From: Marinomonas sp. THO17
GTDB lineage: Bacteria > Pseudomonadota > Gammaproteobacteria > Pseudomonadales > Marinomonadaceae
NCBI RefSeq assembly: GCF_040436405.1
Contig: NZ_AP031575.1
Location: forward strand, 3,537,501 to 3,601,500
Length of the DNA stretch: 64,000 bases
Reading direction: 5' to 3'
Numbering within the stretch: the first letter of the stretch is position 1; the number at the start of each line of letters is the position of its first letter. The position numbers and the translations under genes are program-made. Below, piece after piece: positions 1-9,232 of this stretch. Under the pieces are notes generated by a model. The model saw nothing but the letters and a program-made list of their open reading frames with translations. It searched no databases and was not told where the DNA came from.

Positions 1-1544
<1,544 letters not shown>

Positions 1545-1750
1545 TATAACACCAAAGTGGTTTTACAGAACTCTGAAGAAAACAGAGTGAGCTACAAAGA
1601 ATTTACGATAGTACTGAAATGGTTCCAGACAATTTTCAGTATTTCCTCCATCCTTGGAGGTTCCGGTTTGATACTTGATTATCGCTGTTTCAAAAGTTGA
1701 TTGTTAAAGATACCAAGTAAACGAATTTGTGCTGAGCACATCCGAGTTTT

Positions 1751-1864
1751 CTTGATAATCATAGAGGCGTTGAACCACCTGATCCCATCCCGAACTCAGA
1801 AGTGAAAAGCGCCATCGCCGATGGTAGTGTGGGAGATCCCATGTGAGAGTAGGTCGTTATCAAG
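1751..1864 (+). rRNA. rrf: 5S ribosomal RNA
   Basis: A 5S rRNA gene of about 114 bases. Its ends pair (CTTGATAA with TTATCAAG), helix III and loop C are canonical (CCCATCCCGAACTCAGAAGTG at 1785-1805 region), and the GATGGTAGTGTGGG segment is the usual helix IV/V. It lies downstream of the 23S gene and is followed directly by a terminator, so it is the last gene of the rrn operon. Confidence 0.95.
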
Positions 1865-1876
1865 ATCTTAATTAAG

Positions 1877-1908
1877 AAGCCCTGATCGGAAACGGTCGGG
1901 GCTTTTTT
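1877..1908 (+). terminator. Rho-independent terminator of the rrn operon
   Basis: The hairpin AAGCCCTGATCGG / CGGTCGGGGCTT (with G-U pairs) is followed by a run of Ts directly after the 5S gene. The same hairpin recurs in the two downstream 5S-like units. Confidence 0.9.
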
Positions 1909-1977
1909 ACGTGTGGAAGAAAGTCAGAATGAAGATAGGTAAAGTAGTTTTCTGGGGTAGAGGTGTTCTACCGAATT

Positions 1978-2222
1978 AACCACCTAATCCCATCCCGAAC
2001 TCAGAAGTGGCTCTTTATACGCCACAGGCGCTCGCCATGTCTATGGTAGTCCCACAAGGGGATAAGCATAGGTCGTACCGCAAAGGGCATAAAAATCGTC
2101 AAGCTTCTCATACAAAAAGCCCTGATCGGCAATGTTCGGGGCTTTTTTACGTATGGAAGAAGCTCAAAATAAAAGCAGGGGGAGTAAATCTCCAAGGCGC
2201 AATTCTTGCGATGGTATGATTG
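1978..2222 (+). repeat. Degenerate 5S rRNA-like tandem unit 1
   Basis: This 245-base unit begins with 5S helix III/loop C sequence (AACCACCTAATCCCATCCCG, then AACTCAGAAGTG) but lacks the 5' strand of helix I and diverges after about 33 bases. A weaker resemblance to helices IV/V remains (ATGGTAGTCCCAC, then AGGTCGT). It carries its own terminator-like hairpin at about 2117-2148. Its first 100 bases are identical to unit 2. It is best read as a 5S pseudogene, or possibly a 5S-derived noncoding RNA; the open frames across it look spurious. Confidence 0.75.
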
Positions 2223-2467
2223 AACCACCTAATCCCATCCCGAACTCAGAAGTGGCTCTTTATACGCCACAGGCGCTCGCCATGTCTATGGTAGTCCCAC
2301 AAGGGGATAAGCATAGGTCGTAGCGCAAAGGGAATAAAAATCGTCAAGCTTCTCATACAGAAAGCCCTGATCGGAAACGGTTGGGGCTTTTTTACGTCTG
2401 TAAGAAACTCAAAATAAAAGCAGGGGAAGTAAACCTTTGAGGCAGCGTTGTTTTACTGCTACCGTCC
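2223..2467 (+). repeat. Degenerate 5S rRNA-like tandem unit 2
   Basis: This second copy sits exactly 245 bases after unit 1. It is identical over the first 100 bases and then shows scattered differences (for example in the hairpin loop and in the tail before 2467). It also ends in a terminator-like hairpin, at about 2362-2393. The high identity of the 5S-like half compared with the tail suggests recent duplication or gene conversion. I see no gene between 2394 and 2513. Confidence 0.75.
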
Positions 2468-2513
2468 CAAAAGGTCTTCCATTGCTAGCACTGAATGAAT
2501 TTAAAATGCCAAT

Positions 2514-4154
2514 TTAGACTTTAAAGAAGCGGATGTCCGTTTTTAAGTCATTAGCTAGATTGTTTAATTTGTTTGTCGCCGTGTCGTTCGTTTCAAGTAA
2601 GGACATAGTTTGTTGCGACGTGTTGTTAAGTTGATCTATTACATTGGCGACATTATTGATGGCGTCTTGCTGAGATAAGGTGGTTTGGACGACGTCCTTG
2701 ATTTGCGATAGAGAGTCGCTGGCATGCTGTTCTATATTTGTTAGCAACTGAGAAGCTTGTTCTGCCAGAGAGCGGCCATTCTCAACAAGAGGTTGCGTCG
2801 TTTCCATTGCAATAACAAATTCTCTGACTTCTGATTGTATTTGCGAAAGTGTGACGTCTATTTGGGTAGTAGCGTCACTGGTACGTTTAGCTAAATGCCT
2901 TACTTCATCGGCAACAACAGCAAAGCCTCTACCAGATTCACCTGCACGAGCCGCTTCAATGGCGGCATTTAAAGCCAGTAGATTTGTTTGATCTGATATA
3001 TCACTGATAATGTTTGTGATGCTGCTGACCTCTTTAGTCAATTGATCCAATTTATGGATTTGCTTAGCGGTTTTATCAACCATGTTGGAGATGTGGGTCA
3101 TCTCCTCAGCATTTTTAGTAATGACTTGTCGGCTCTGTTTTGCGTAGGCAAGGGTAGTACTTGAATTTTCCTCTGTACGAGAGGCTTTTTCTGCCACCGT
3201 ATTAACGCTTGAACGCATGCCTTCGAGTTTACCTAGGCTCATATTGGTCAACGTCGCTTGTTGATTAGCGGCACTGAGAATATGGTTTGAACCGTCCGAA
3301 ACAATGTCCAATTGATTGGTTAATCGGGAGGATGCTTGCAAGATATTTTCTACAGTCGATTGTAATTTATCACGCATTAAGGCTAGTGAGCCAAGAATAC
3401 TCTTGTTGTAAGGAGTATTGATTTTGATGGTAAGGTCACCTTGAGCGATTTCAGATAAGAGATTGGCAGCCTCATGAGGTTCTCCTCCCAGAGATTTATG
3501 CAAGCTACGCTCTATTAAAAAAGCTATTAAGCAACTGATAATAATGGCAATTATGGTGAAACTAAGCATAAGTTCCTGAAAATTACCTGCTACAGCTCTG
3601 GCTTTTGGGGTTTCTGATTGATTGATTTGTTCTTGGTAATCAATGAATTGATTTATATTGGCTAGCCAGTCGATAAAGGCTGGGCGCAATTCTTTTAATA
3701 CTAATTCACTGATATCTTGGCCATTTGTTCTGTCTTCGATAGTGCGTTGAATTAAAGGCTGAGTATGACGGTGAATGTCCTCAATTTTGTCTAATATTTG
3801 TCGTTCTACATCTGTAAATACTATGCCATTAAGGATCATCTGGTTGATGTCCTGACGCGACTTTTGATAATCATTAGCTAACGCTTTAATTTCATCAGAA
3901 AACTGCTTAACTTGCTCTATAGAAGAGGCAATAGCAATATCACGAATAGCGATTGCTCTGTCATGGACACTGCCACGAAAGTTGATCGCATGGCGTTGTT
4001 TGACGGCATTGATGTCAGTAACCTCGGCAAGGGTAAGGTCGATATAGTTTACTTTTTGAATACCCATCCCGGTGAGAATGACCATAAGCAGAAGAATACA
4101 CCCGAATCCTATGAGTAGGCGTTTACGAATTGAAATTTGCGTTAAGAACGACAT
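2514..4154 (-). CDS. Methyl-accepting chemotaxis protein
   Basis: A 546-residue transmembrane chemoreceptor. TM1 is at about residues 11-31, a mostly helical periplasmic ligand domain of the four-helix-bundle type at 32-190, TM2 at about 193-213, then HAMP and the cytoplasmic signalling helices. The hairpin tip that binds CheA/CheW is clear ([20 protein letters not shown], then [12 protein letters not shown]). The C-terminus (IRFFKV) lacks an NWETF-type CheR/CheB tether. It stands alone, with divergent ybaM upstream across about 360 bases. The ligand cannot be told from sequence. A CheW lies in this window at 38942, but no cheA is visible. Confidence 0.95.
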   Translation of the reverse strand: MSFLTQISIRKRLLIGFGCILLLMVILTGMGIQKVNYIDLTLAEVTDINAVKQRHAINFRGSVHDRAIAIRDIAIASSIEQVKQFSDEIKALANDYQKSRQDINQMILNGIVFTDVERQILDKIEDIHRHTQPLIQRTIEDRTNGQDISELVLKELRPAFIDWLANINQFIDYQEQINQSETPKARAVAGNFQELMLSFTIIAIIISCLIAFLIERSLHKSLGGEPHEAANLLSEIAQGDLTIKINTPYNKSILGSLALMRDKLQSTVENILQASSRLTNQLDIVSDGSNHILSAANQQATLTNMSLGKLEGMRSSVNTVAEKASRTEENSSTTLAYAKQSRQVITKNAEEMTHISNMVDKTAKQIHKLDQLTKEVSSITNIISDISDQTNLLALNAAIEAARAGESGRGFAVVADEVRHLAKRTSDATTQIDVTLSQIQSEVREFVIAMETTQPLVENGRSLAEQASQLLTNIEQHASDSLSQIKDVVQTTLSQQDAINNVANVIDQLNNTSQQTMSLLETNDTATNKLNNLANDLKTDIRFFKV

Positions 4155-4403
4155 AAAGATCCTTTAACTAAATGATTTTTCTATATTTATCATTAATGTA
4201 ACTTCAATGTTTCATTCTTAACAATCGTTAATTTTTAACAATCAGATAGATAGATTAAATTGCCATTTTAAATGCCTTTATGATTTTACAATGAGAGTCC
4301 ATTTTGCTTTTTGATCTGTTGTGTATTGTGTTTCATCAATTTTAATAATATCAATTAAAACAATTATTTATGATAAAAATGGGTTTAATAGAGGCGTTAT
4401 ATT

Positions 4404-4418
4404 AGGTTAAATTAACCT
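4404..4418. promoter_or_regulatory. Short perfect palindrome upstream of ybaM
   Basis: AGGTTAA-A-TTAACCT is an odd palindrome with 7-base arms, lying in the AT-rich gap between the chemoreceptor and ybaM. A strong ribosome-binding-like GAGGAG and a start-stop triplet set ATG AAA TAG follow at about 4420-4437. An operator role is only a possibility. I see no gene in 4155-4513. Confidence 0.3.
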
Positions 4419-4513
4419 TGAGGAGCAAATGAAATAGTGGCGATTCATGTTTTCCTTCAGAAAGAGAGTGTAACGACCTGAATATTTTTTAATTTCTATG
4501 ATGAGTGAAGAAA

Positions 4514-4663
4514 ATGAGCTTAGATAAGGCCCCAGACCATGTTAAATTGGCGGTGGATTTAATTGAGTTATTAGAAACCAATGAAATAGCCCCTGATGTG
4601 GCTGTTGAAGCATTACGTTTGGTCTTAAAAGACTTTGAAAATAAACTGAGTACAAAAGAATAG
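4514..4663 (+). CDS. ybaM: YbaM-like DUF2496 small protein
   Basis: A 49-residue protein beginning MSLDKAPDHVKLAVDLIELL and ending in a charged helix. It closely resembles E. coli YbaM (DUF2496, about 53 residues), which begins MSLENAPDDVKLAVDLI by recall. The function of the family is unknown. The start at 4514 is chosen because it aligns with the family start; the ribosome-binding site is weak (GTGAAGAAA). The DUF1304 gene follows 35 bases later in the same direction. Confidence 0.85.
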   Translation: MSLDKAPDHVKLAVDLIELLETNEIAPDVAVEALRLVLKDFENKLSTKE

Positions 4664-4698
4664 CTTGTACTAATGAGCCTTGTTGGCAAGAAGGATAT

Positions 4699-5055
4699 AT
4701 GGCAATTATTGCAATGACTCTAGTGGCAGCGGTGGCCTTGTTGCACTTTTACATTCTGTATTTGGAGATGTTTTGCTGGACGACTCCCAAAGGACGAAAA
4801 GCATTTGGTCTGACGGAAGAGTTCGCAGAGTCCAGTAAGGTGTTAGCAGCGAATCAAGGTTTATACAACGGTTTTTTAGGGGCGGGTTTATTATGGGGCT
4901 TGTGGCTTGGTGAAGCTGGTCAGTCCGTGGTGGTCTTCTTTTTGATTTGTGTATTGGTGGCTGGCCTTTATGGCGGGATGACAGCCAATAAGAAGATTAT
5001 CTTTATTCAGGCAGCGCCAAGTGCCATCAGCTTACTGGCGGTGACTTTACTGTAA
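4699..5055 (+). CDS. DUF1304 family membrane protein
   Basis: A 118-residue integral membrane protein with four predicted hydrophobic segments (about residues 3-25, 50-70, 75-94 and 100-118). The family pattern is visible: an acidic-aromatic first helix (LHFYILYLEMFCW), F near residue 36, and the NQGLYNGFLGAGLLWG stretch. DUF1304 proteins are about 120 residues long, so this is full length. The function is not known. It sits downstream of ybaM and ends at a strong hairpin shared with the convergent ribH2. Confidence 0.88.
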   Translation: MAIIAMTLVAAVALLHFYILYLEMFCWTTPKGRKAFGLTEEFAESSKVLAANQGLYNGFLGAGLLWGLWLGEAGQSVVVFFLICVLVAGLYGGMTANKKIIFIQAAPSAISLLAVTLL

Positions 5056-5060
5056 ATGTA

Positions 5061-5087
5061 AGCGTCCCATCTAATAGATGGGACGCT
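5061..5087. terminator. Hairpin between convergent DUF1304 gene and ribH2
   Basis: A perfect 12-base stem, AGCGTCCCATCT / AGATGGGACGCT, with a 3-base loop lies between the convergent genes. The T-run is poor on both sides, so it is a probable but not canonical bidirectional terminator. Confidence 0.6.
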
Positions 5088-5112
5088 AGTGTCTTCGCTT
5101 TTACGTCAATTT

Positions 5113-5604
5113 TTACATCAGCGCTTTGGCGCTTTCAGTGAGGCGAATGGCTTGGTCGCAAGCATTTGCCAACTCTGTGCCTTTTTTAACAAAGTGGCGG
5201 CTAAAGTAATTCTTGTGCTCTTCATGTTCATGGAAGTTATGGGGCGTTAACACAGCCGTTAGCACAGGCACTTCTGTTTCTAACTGGACTTGCATCAACG
5301 CGCTGCATACCGTTTGCGCGACAAAATCGTGACGATAAATACCACCATCGACCACTAGAGCGGTACCGGCAATCGCTGAGTATTGACCACTTTTAGCCAA
5401 TAACTTGGCTTGCAGTGGAATCTCATAGGCGCCGGGCACTGGAATAAGATCGATGAGGTCTTTGTTATAACCACGTGCCACTAACTCTTCACAGAAAGCA
5501 TTGGCACAGTTCATCACAATGTCTTCGTGCCATGCAGCATGAAGAATCGCAATGCGTTTATTAGCTGGATTGAAATCAATTTGATTCGTTGAGCTCTGAT
5601 TCAT
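5113..5604 (-). CDS. ribH2: 6,7-dimethyl-8-ribityllumazine synthase, RibH2 type
   Basis: A 163-residue lumazine synthase that condenses 5-amino-6-ribitylamino-uracil with dihydroxybutanone phosphate, the penultimate step of riboflavin synthesis. Family motifs are visible: VPGAYEIPL near residue 57, VVDGGIYRHDFVAQTV near 85-100 (with the catalytic-type His) and VPVLTAVLTPHNFHEHEEH near 114-132. The DGGIYRHDF and HFHEHEEH-type segments match the RibH2 (Brucella-like, decameric) class rather than the classical icosahedral RibH. The gene is a single cistron behind an FMN riboswitch, so it should be repressed when FMN is abundant. A second, housekeeping ribH probably exists elsewhere. Confidence 0.93.
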   Translation of the reverse strand: MNQSSTNQIDFNPANKRIAILHAAWHEDIVMNCANAFCEELVARGYNKDLIDLIPVPGAYEIPLQAKLLAKSGQYSAIAGTALVVDGGIYRHDFVAQTVCSALMQVQLETEVPVLTAVLTPHNFHEHEEHKNYFSRHFVKKGTELANACDQAIRLTESAKALM

Positions 5605-5737
5605 TTTTGTATCCTAATATAAGCGAAATGTGAATCAGGGCGAACGGGCAGGCAAAAACACCGTATAATTACGGAATACCAAAATAGGGTTTCACCAAGC
5701 GGCGATACCTGTTGCGGTTTTGTCTGACACGCTCTCT

Positions 5738-5867
<130 letters not shown>

Positions 5868-6089
5868 AAATCGGAATAACTCCGATCTGTAAAATATACG
5901 TGTAGAAAGAAAGACTTGTCAAAGTCTATTTGAAAAATTAATAGACTTTTCAGAGGTTTGTCATCTAATGACACATTTATGTTGGATTGGTAACAAAAGT
6001 TAACTGTTTGAATCATTAGTGTCACTTCAAATAGAGTGGAAATGTCTTATATTAAGCAGCAGCGTTTACAAAAGAATGGAGTCTTTGTT

Positions 6090-6449
6090 ATGTCACTTTC
6101 TCAACTTCCTTTGGCAAAAAGTGCATTCATATTGGCTTGTCTCTTCCTTACTGCCTGTAGCAATATTGACCTACAAACTCAAGCTGACGATGTTTCCATT
6201 GAAATCGAAAATCAAACCAATCTGGTGATTTATCGTTGCGAGCAGGATGAGTTACTTGCTTATTTTCATGGCAATCGAGCCGAACTAAAATGGCAAGCAA
6301 AAAGTTATTATTTAACTCAAGTCGTTAGCACTTCTGGTGTTAGGTACTTTGGTGAATCTTTATCTTTTTGGGCGCATAACCAAGATGCGGAGTTAGAACT
6401 GGACACAGGTGACAAAGTCAATTGCCGTCTTGTAAAAGTAGAATCTTAG
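6090..6449 (+). CDS. MliC-like lipoprotein (lysozyme-inhibitor family)
   Basis: A protein of about 119 residues with a lipoprotein signal: a hydrophobic segment followed by lipobox LTAC, Cys at residue 23. The mature part shows the MliC/PliC pattern (IYRCEQDELL..., an STSGVRYFGESLSFW core matching the SGxxY inhibitory segment, and a second Cys near the end). Family members block C-type lysozyme in the cell envelope. The start at 6090 is preferred because it gives a compact signal peptide and has GGAG eight bases upstream; an in-frame ATG at 6036 would add 18 residues. It is apparently monocistronic, 118 bases before cobJ. Confidence 0.75.
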   Translation: MSLSQLPLAKSAFILACLFLTACSNIDLQTQADDVSIEIENQTNLVIYRCEQDELLAYFHGNRAELKWQAKSYYLTQVVSTSGVRYFGESLSFWAHNQDAELELDTGDKVNCRLVKVES

Positions 6450-6567
6450 TTTTGCCTGAGAATCCTTCACTTTAATCGTCCGTGTTTTCATCCCGTCAAT
6501 ACTTTAATCCGTGTACAATAGCTGCCGATGACGCCATTTTGGCAAAATATTGGGTATCAGAGATTAG

Positions 6568-7344
6568 ATGAGTAAATTATTTGTGATGGGCATGGGGCCT
6601 GGTGACTTAGGTTTGGTCACTCCCAACGCTACACGAGCTTTGGCAGCTTGTTCTGATTGGGTGGCTTATGGCTATTACTTGAAATTACTGGGTGAATTGA
6701 GTGAAGGAAAAGCTTTTCATGATTTGCCCCTTGGTGAAGAAATTGGGCGTGCTAGATTGGCCTTAACATTAGCCGCTGAAGGAAAAAACACTGCACTGAT
6801 TTCTAGTGGTGACATAGGCATCTATGCCATGGCGACCTTAGTTTTTGAATTGCTGGATCAGCAATTGCAGGGTAAAGAGTCGCATCCAGAGTGGCTGGAT
6901 GTTGAGATTGAGGTGATCCCAGGAATTTCGGCCATGCAAGCTGGTGCGAGCCGTGTTGGTGCTATGCTGGGTCACGACTTCTGTACTATTTCCTTATCTG
7001 ATCTATTAACGCCTTGGGAAACCATAGACAAACGTTTGCATGCCTGCGGTGCAGGGGATTTCGTGGTGTCCTTTTATAATCCAGTATCGAAAAAGCGAGA
7101 TTGGCAGTTGAACCACGCGCGTGATGTGTTGTTGCAGTATCGTCCTGCGAGCACACCTGTGATGATAGGTCGCCAATTAACTCGTCCTGAAGAAGACATT
7201 CGTTTTATCACCCTAGGCGAGTTGGATGCTAAAGAGGTAGACATGTTTACCATGGTGAGTGTGGGTAACTCGGATACCAAACACATAGTAAATGGCGATA
7301 AAGAGTGGATTTACACGCCACGGGGTTACTCTAAAAAGCTTTAA
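6568..7344 (+). CDS. cobJ: Precorrin-3B C17-methyltransferase CobJ
   Basis: A 258-residue SAM-dependent tetrapyrrole methylase; it methylates C17 and drives ring contraction of the corrin. Motifs: the N-terminal loop FVMGMGPGDLGLVTP, SSGDIGIYAM near 86-95, EVIPGISAMQAGASRVG near 114-130, and DFVVSFYNPVSKKR near 167-180, which is characteristic of CobJ/CbiH. It is first in a co-directional cob cluster; cobM starts 13 bases after its stop. It acts in the cytoplasm in the oxygen-dependent branch, as suggested by neighbouring cobN. Confidence 0.95.
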   Translation: MSKLFVMGMGPGDLGLVTPNATRALAACSDWVAYGYYLKLLGELSEGKAFHDLPLGEEIGRARLALTLAAEGKNTALISSGDIGIYAMATLVFELLDQQLQGKESHPEWLDVEIEVIPGISAMQAGASRVGAMLGHDFCTISLSDLLTPWETIDKRLHACGAGDFVVSFYNPVSKKRDWQLNHARDVLLQYRPASTPVMIGRQLTRPEEDIRFITLGELDAKEVDMFTMVSVGNSDTKHIVNGDKEWIYTPRGYSKKL

Positions 7345-7357
7345 AAAGAGACATAAA

Positions 7358-8137
7358 ATGACGGTGTATTTTATTGGTGCAGGTCCTGGTGACCCAGATT
7401 TAATGACAGTGAAAGCGGTAAAGACCATCGTCTCATGTCAGGTAATTTTGTATGCAGGTTCACTTATCCCGACACAAGTGATTGATAGCGTTAGGGGAAC
7501 CGCAGAAGCCATTTATGACACGGCAGAAATGCATCTTGATGAGACGACAGCTGTCATAGAAAAAGCCGTTAAAGAAGGCAAAAATGTGGCGCGATTACAA
7601 TCAGGTGATCCGGCTTTATACGGTGCTATTGGTGAGCAGATTCGACGATTGCAAGCCTTGGGTATTGACTATGAAGTGATTCCGGGCGTCAGTGCGGTTG
7701 CGGCTTCTGCCGCCTTATTGAAAAAAGAACTTACCTTATCCGGTGTATCGCAAACTGTAATTATGACGCGATATGAGGGCAAAACGCCTTTTCCTGAACG
7801 AGAGCGACTACCAGCATTGGCGCAAAGTGGTGCTACCTTAGCCATTCATCTTGGTATTACGCGCATACATAAAATTGTTGAAGAGCTGATTCCACATTAT
7901 GGTGAAGATTGTCCCGTTGCTGTGTGCTACCGCACCAGCTGGCCAGATCAGGATTTCGTGACTGGCACTTTAGCCAACATAGTGGCAAAAGTAAGAGCAA
8001 AGAAATTTACCCGTACCAGTTTGATTTTAGTAGGTAAGGTGCTAGACACAGAAGACTTTGCCGACTCCTATTTATACGATAAATCTCAGGCGCACATTTT
8101 TCGCAAGATTCATCAGACTGAGAAAAACAAAGGATAA
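7358..8137 (+). CDS. cobM: Precorrin-4 C11-methyltransferase CobM
   Basis: A 259-residue SAM-dependent methylase of the corrin pathway, starting with the typical VYFIGAGPGDPDLMTVKA and carrying QSGDPALYGAIGEQ and YEVIPGVSAVAASAA. RTSWPDQ near residue 190 is typical of CobM/CbiF. The start at 7358 is preferred over an in-frame site 66 bases upstream because it matches the family N-terminus, has an AAAGAGA purine tract before it, and does not overlap cobJ. cobW begins four bases after the stop, suggesting translational coupling. Confidence 0.95.
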   Translation: MTVYFIGAGPGDPDLMTVKAVKTIVSCQVILYAGSLIPTQVIDSVRGTAEAIYDTAEMHLDETTAVIEKAVKEGKNVARLQSGDPALYGAIGEQIRRLQALGIDYEVIPGVSAVAASAALLKKELTLSGVSQTVIMTRYEGKTPFPERERLPALAQSGATLAIHLGITRIHKIVEELIPHYGEDCPVAVCYRTSWPDQDFVTGTLANIVAKVRAKKFTRTSLILVGKVLDTEDFADSYLYDKSQAHIFRKIHQTEKNKG

Positions 8138-8140
8138 TTC

Positions 8141-9220
8141 ATGCAACTGAACAAAATCCCTACCACCATTGTCACTGGCTTCTTGGGCAGTGGTAAAACC
8201 ACCCTTTTGTCGAATGTCTTGAAACAAGCGGCTGGTAAGCGTATTGCTGTTATTGTGAATGAATTTGGTGAGTTGGACATTGACTCAGATTTACTGCGTG
8301 CTTGTCCGCTCGATTGTGACGATGAACAAAGCGCTGGCCAGCGCAGCGAAGAAGGCTTTTACGAGCTGGCTAACGGTTGTATCTGCTGCACCGTGGAAGA
8401 AGAGTTTCTGCCCGTGATGGAGCAGTTGGTCGCACGTCGTGATGATATTGACCACATTCTTATCGAGACCAGTGGTTTGGCCTTGCCTAAACCTCTGGTA
8501 CAAGCCTTTAACTGGCCGGGAATCAAAGAGCATTGCACTGTGGATGCGGTTATTACGGTAGTGGATGGTCCTGCGGTAGCGGCAGGGCGCTTTGCCCACA
8601 ATGAAGAAAAGGTACAAGCACAGCGTCTGGCGGATGACAGTTTAGACCACGACCCAAGTTTGCAAGAACTATTGGACGATCAACTCAGTGCTGCCGATTT
8701 AGTTGTAGTGAGTAAAAATGACTTACTGAACGATGTTGAGCGCGTCAAAGTGCAAGAAGTGATTGCTAAAGAAGTGCCTCACACAGTGAAAACCGTTTAC
8801 ATTGAAAATGGCGAAGCTGCAATGGATAAATTGTTGGGCATTGATGCGGCTTCAGAAGAGCGTATTGAGGCGGTGCATAACCATCATGATCATCATCATG
8901 CCCACGGTGAGCATCACGACCATGCTCATGACCATTTTGATTCTTTTGTGGTTAAGTTAGGGGAAGTATCTTCTGACTTATTACAAGAAGCGCTTGAACA
9001 ATTGCTAGAGGGGCATAATATCTTCCGCGTGAAAGGCTTTGCGGCGGTGCATGGTAAGCCGATGCGTCAGGTTTTTCAGGCGGTAGGCCGACGTCTGGAT
9101 CGTTATTTTGATCGTTTATGGCAGGCAGAAGAAATACGTCAGACCCAGTTAGTTTTCATTGGTAAGGGCATTGATAAGGCCGCCATTGAAGGGGCGTTGC
9201 ACAACGCTTTGAGTGCATAA
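8141..9220 (+). CDS. cobW: CobW, metal-binding G3E-family GTPase
   Basis: A 359-residue P-loop GTPase of the COG0523/G3E family. Walker A GFLGSGKTT lies at residues 13-21, the metal site CICC at about 80-83, ETSGLALPKP after it, and SKNDLL as the base-specifying loop. A His-rich stretch (about 246-264, HHDHHHAHGEHHDHAHDHFD type) precedes the C-terminal CobW domain. CobW proteins are thought to deliver cobalt for corrin synthesis. Its position between cobM and cobN supports that job over the zinc-homeostasis paralogues. Confidence 0.93.
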   Translation: MQLNKIPTTIVTGFLGSGKTTLLSNVLKQAAGKRIAVIVNEFGELDIDSDLLRACPLDCDDEQSAGQRSEEGFYELANGCICCTVEEEFLPVMEQLVARRDDIDHILIETSGLALPKPLVQAFNWPGIKEHCTVDAVITVVDGPAVAAGRFAHNEEKVQAQRLADDSLDHDPSLQELLDDQLSAADLVVVSKNDLLNDVERVKVQEVIAKEVPHTVKTVYIENGEAAMDKLLGIDAASEERIEAVHNHHDHHHAHGEHHDHAHDHFDSFVVKLGEVSSDLLQEALEQLLEGHNIFRVKGFAAVHGKPMRQVFQAVGRRLDRYFDRLWQAEEIRQTQLVFIGKGIDKAAIEGALHNALSA

Positions 9221-9232
9221 AAGGTTCCATCA

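Noticed and set aside
2001..2323. Overlapping open frames on both strands in the 5S-like repeats
   Set aside because: They encode only translated 5S-like repeat and terminator sequence, recur because the DNA repeats, and have no coding signature.
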